Source: an uncultured Bacteroidota bacterium
GTDB taxonomy: Bacteria > Bacteroidota > Bacteroidia > Chitinophagales > Chitinophagaceae
Assembly: GCA_903933995.1 (NCBI GenBank)
Contig: CAIZMD010000005.1
Span: 1-6,248, forward strand
Direction of reading: 5' to 3'
DNA: 6,248 nucleotides
This document shows, in pieces, positions 5,351 through 6,248 of this stretch. The notes under the pieces are model-generated. The model did not search any database, was not told where the DNA came from, and was given only the letters and a program-made list of their open reading frames with translations. The position numbers were made by a program, and so were the translations under genes. Within the stretch, counting starts at the first letter, position 1, and each line of letters opens with the position of its first letter.

Positions 5351-6067
5351 TTATAACCCCAACACATCTTTCATATGATAAATCCCTTTTTTGCCATGTA
5401 AGAATTCTGCAGCTAAAACAGCACCACCTGCAAACCCAATTCGGTTATGAGCGGTATGGGTAATCTCAATATCGTCTACGGTAGAACTATACTTAATGGT
5501 ATGGGTACCAGGAGCTGGGTCAATTCTTTTTGAGATAATAGAAAGTTCCTCTGAAGAAGTGGCAGTTTCATTAACCCAATGCTTTTTTCTACTTATAGCA
5601 GCTAAAACTTGTTCTGCCAAAGTAATTGCTGTTCCACTGGGAGCATCTTTTTTTTCTGTATGATGAATCTCTTCCATTAACACATTGTATTCACTATGAG
5701 ATTCCATTAAGGAAGCCAGATATTTATTCAATTCAAAAAATAGGTTCACCCCAATACTATAATTACTGGCATACACCAACGCACCACTATGTTGATCACA
5801 ACTGGTTTTTACCGTTTCCCATTTGTCTAACCAACCTGTAGATCCACATACCACGGGAATACCCAGTTCTAGGCACTTCATCACATTGTTAAATGCACTA
5901 TGAGGGCCAGTGAACTCAATAGCCACATCGGCCTTGGCCAAATTGCTGGCATTAAAATCTGCCGCATTATCAATGTCTATTTTTAGAACAATTTGGTGTC
6001 CTTTTGAAAGGGCAATTTGTTCAATGGCTTTACCCATTTTGCCATAGCCAATCAATGCTATATTCAT
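5351..6067 (-). CDS. dapB: 4-hydroxy-tetrahydrodipicolinate reductase
   Basis: DapB reduces the DapA product to tetrahydrodipicolinate with NAD(P)H in the cytoplasm, on the route to meso-diaminopimelate (peptidoglycan) and lysine. The 238-residue protein opens with the nucleotide-binding fold MNIALIGYGKMGK (1-13, GxGxMG). ADVAIEFTGPHSA (46-58) and CGSTGW (74-79, the family's G-[ST]-TG motif) follow, then YASNYSIGVNLFFEL (99-113) and the signature IHHTEKKDAPSGTA (134-147). In that signature His135/His136 and Lys139 correspond to E. coli His159/His160 and Lys163, the catalytic set. GFAGGAVLAAEF (213-224) is in the C-terminal domain. E. coli DapB has 273 residues; shorter forms near 240 are usual in Bacteroidota. 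The start is fixed by the nucleotide-binding strand beginning at residue 2. It follows the DUF5683-like gene by 19 bases, implying an operon, and is closed by the terminator at 5298-5333. Confidence 0.97.
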   Translation of the reverse strand: MNIALIGYGKMGKAIEQIALSKGHQIVLKIDIDNAADFNASNLAKADVAIEFTGPHSAFNNVMKCLELGIPVVCGSTGWLDKWETVKTSCDQHSGALVYASNYSIGVNLFFELNKYLASLMESHSEYNVLMEEIHHTEKKDAPSGTAITLAEQVLAAISRKKHWVNETATSSEELSIISKRIDPAPGTHTIKYSSTVDDIEITHTAHNRIGFAGGAVLAAEFLHGKKGIYHMKDVLGL

Positions 6068-6086
6068 AGTAATTGTGTTTGCAATG

Positions 6087-6248
6087 TTATCTTACTTCAT
6101 AGAGTTTTTTTTCTGGTTTCTTTGGATGGAAAGTGAGCATTAAACCAGAGCTCTTTGTGTTGGGATTAAATTGCGGTTTTAAATTCATGCTTAAGTTGTT
6201 GCTCACATCAAAATCTTTCAAATGGCCAAAGACTGTGGCGTCTACAAC
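6087..6248 (-). CDS. C-terminal end of a DUF5683-like protein; 5' part beyond window
   Basis: The minus strand from the window edge is open for 53 codons and ends with TAA at 6089-6087. The fragment begins VVDATVFGHLKDFDVSNNLS, continues with MNLKPQFNP and ends with a basic tail (HPKKPEKKLYEVR). The V-[VI]-D-A-x-V...HLxDFDVSxxLS pattern is what I recall for the C-terminus of DUF5683 proteins, small Bacteroidota membrane proteins of unknown function. Position supports this: in many Bacteroidota a DUF5683 gene lies between parB and dapB, and dapB follows here after 19 bases. The real start, the membrane segments and any parAB genes lie outside the window. The role is unknown and the identification comes from a short fragment plus synteny. 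Confidence 0.72.
   Translation of the reverse strand, partial: VVDATVFGHLKDFDVSNNLSMNLKPQFNPNTKSSGLMLTFHPKKPEKKLYEVR

Noticed and set aside
5626..5841. 71-codon plus-strand open frame
   Set aside because: It is wholly antisense to dapB, has no family resemblance and no promoter or leader signal.
1..6248. An undescribed multi-gene system such as defence, mobile or secondary-metabolite genes
   Set aside because: All nine genes are housekeeping, regulator or small envelope genes with normal lengths and no transposase, integrase, nuclease, toxin, tRNA or array repeats; nothing visible supports such a system.

Overview
The window looks like an ordinary chromosomal segment of a Bacteroidota bacterium, most likely in or near the Chitinophagaceae; this placement rests on recalled family resemblance, not on a search. 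The evidence is AT-rich intergenic DNA, A-rich gene leaders without clear Shine-Dalgarno sequences, several upstream sequences fitting the Bacteroidota promoter pattern (TTTG, about 20 bases, TAnnTTTG), small outer-membrane barrels of Bacteroidota type, an epimerase-like threonine dehydrogenase, and a DUF5683-type gene directly upstream of dapB.

Layout. Bases 1-983 (minus) hold the first 327 residues of aconitase. It diverges from a small PspC-domain membrane protein gene (1172-1393, plus), with a candidate promoter for each in the 188-base gap. Next comes kdsA for Kdo-8-phosphate synthase (1469-2293, minus), which diverges from a short-chain-type L-threonine 3-dehydrogenase gene (2433-3377, plus). 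That gene converges on an outer-membrane barrel gene (3402-4178, minus) across a 14-bp perfect inverted repeat whose loop contains the dehydrogenase stop codon. Upstream of the barrel gene and on the same strand is an Rrf2-family regulator (4236-4646, minus) with four cysteines. It diverges from a second small barrel gene (4720-5247, plus), and the 73 bases between them hold a dyad and a direct repeat that could be regulatory. A strong bidirectional terminator (5298-5333) separates the second barrel from dapB (5351-6067, minus), which is preceded in an apparent operon by the end of a DUF5683-like gene (6087-6248, minus).

How the genes relate. Aconitase (TCA cycle), KdsA (lipopolysaccharide inner core), threonine dehydrogenase (threonine to glycine) and DapB (lysine/diaminopimelate) are unrelated housekeeping functions. 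The only visible local circuit is the Rrf2 regulator between two barrel genes. I see no mobile element, CRISPR array, tRNA, rRNA, toxin-antitoxin pair, defence genes or broken genes. I do not think an undescribed multi-gene system is present; the findings are mostly about regulation and enzyme subclass. All intergenic stretches are shorter than 300 bases.
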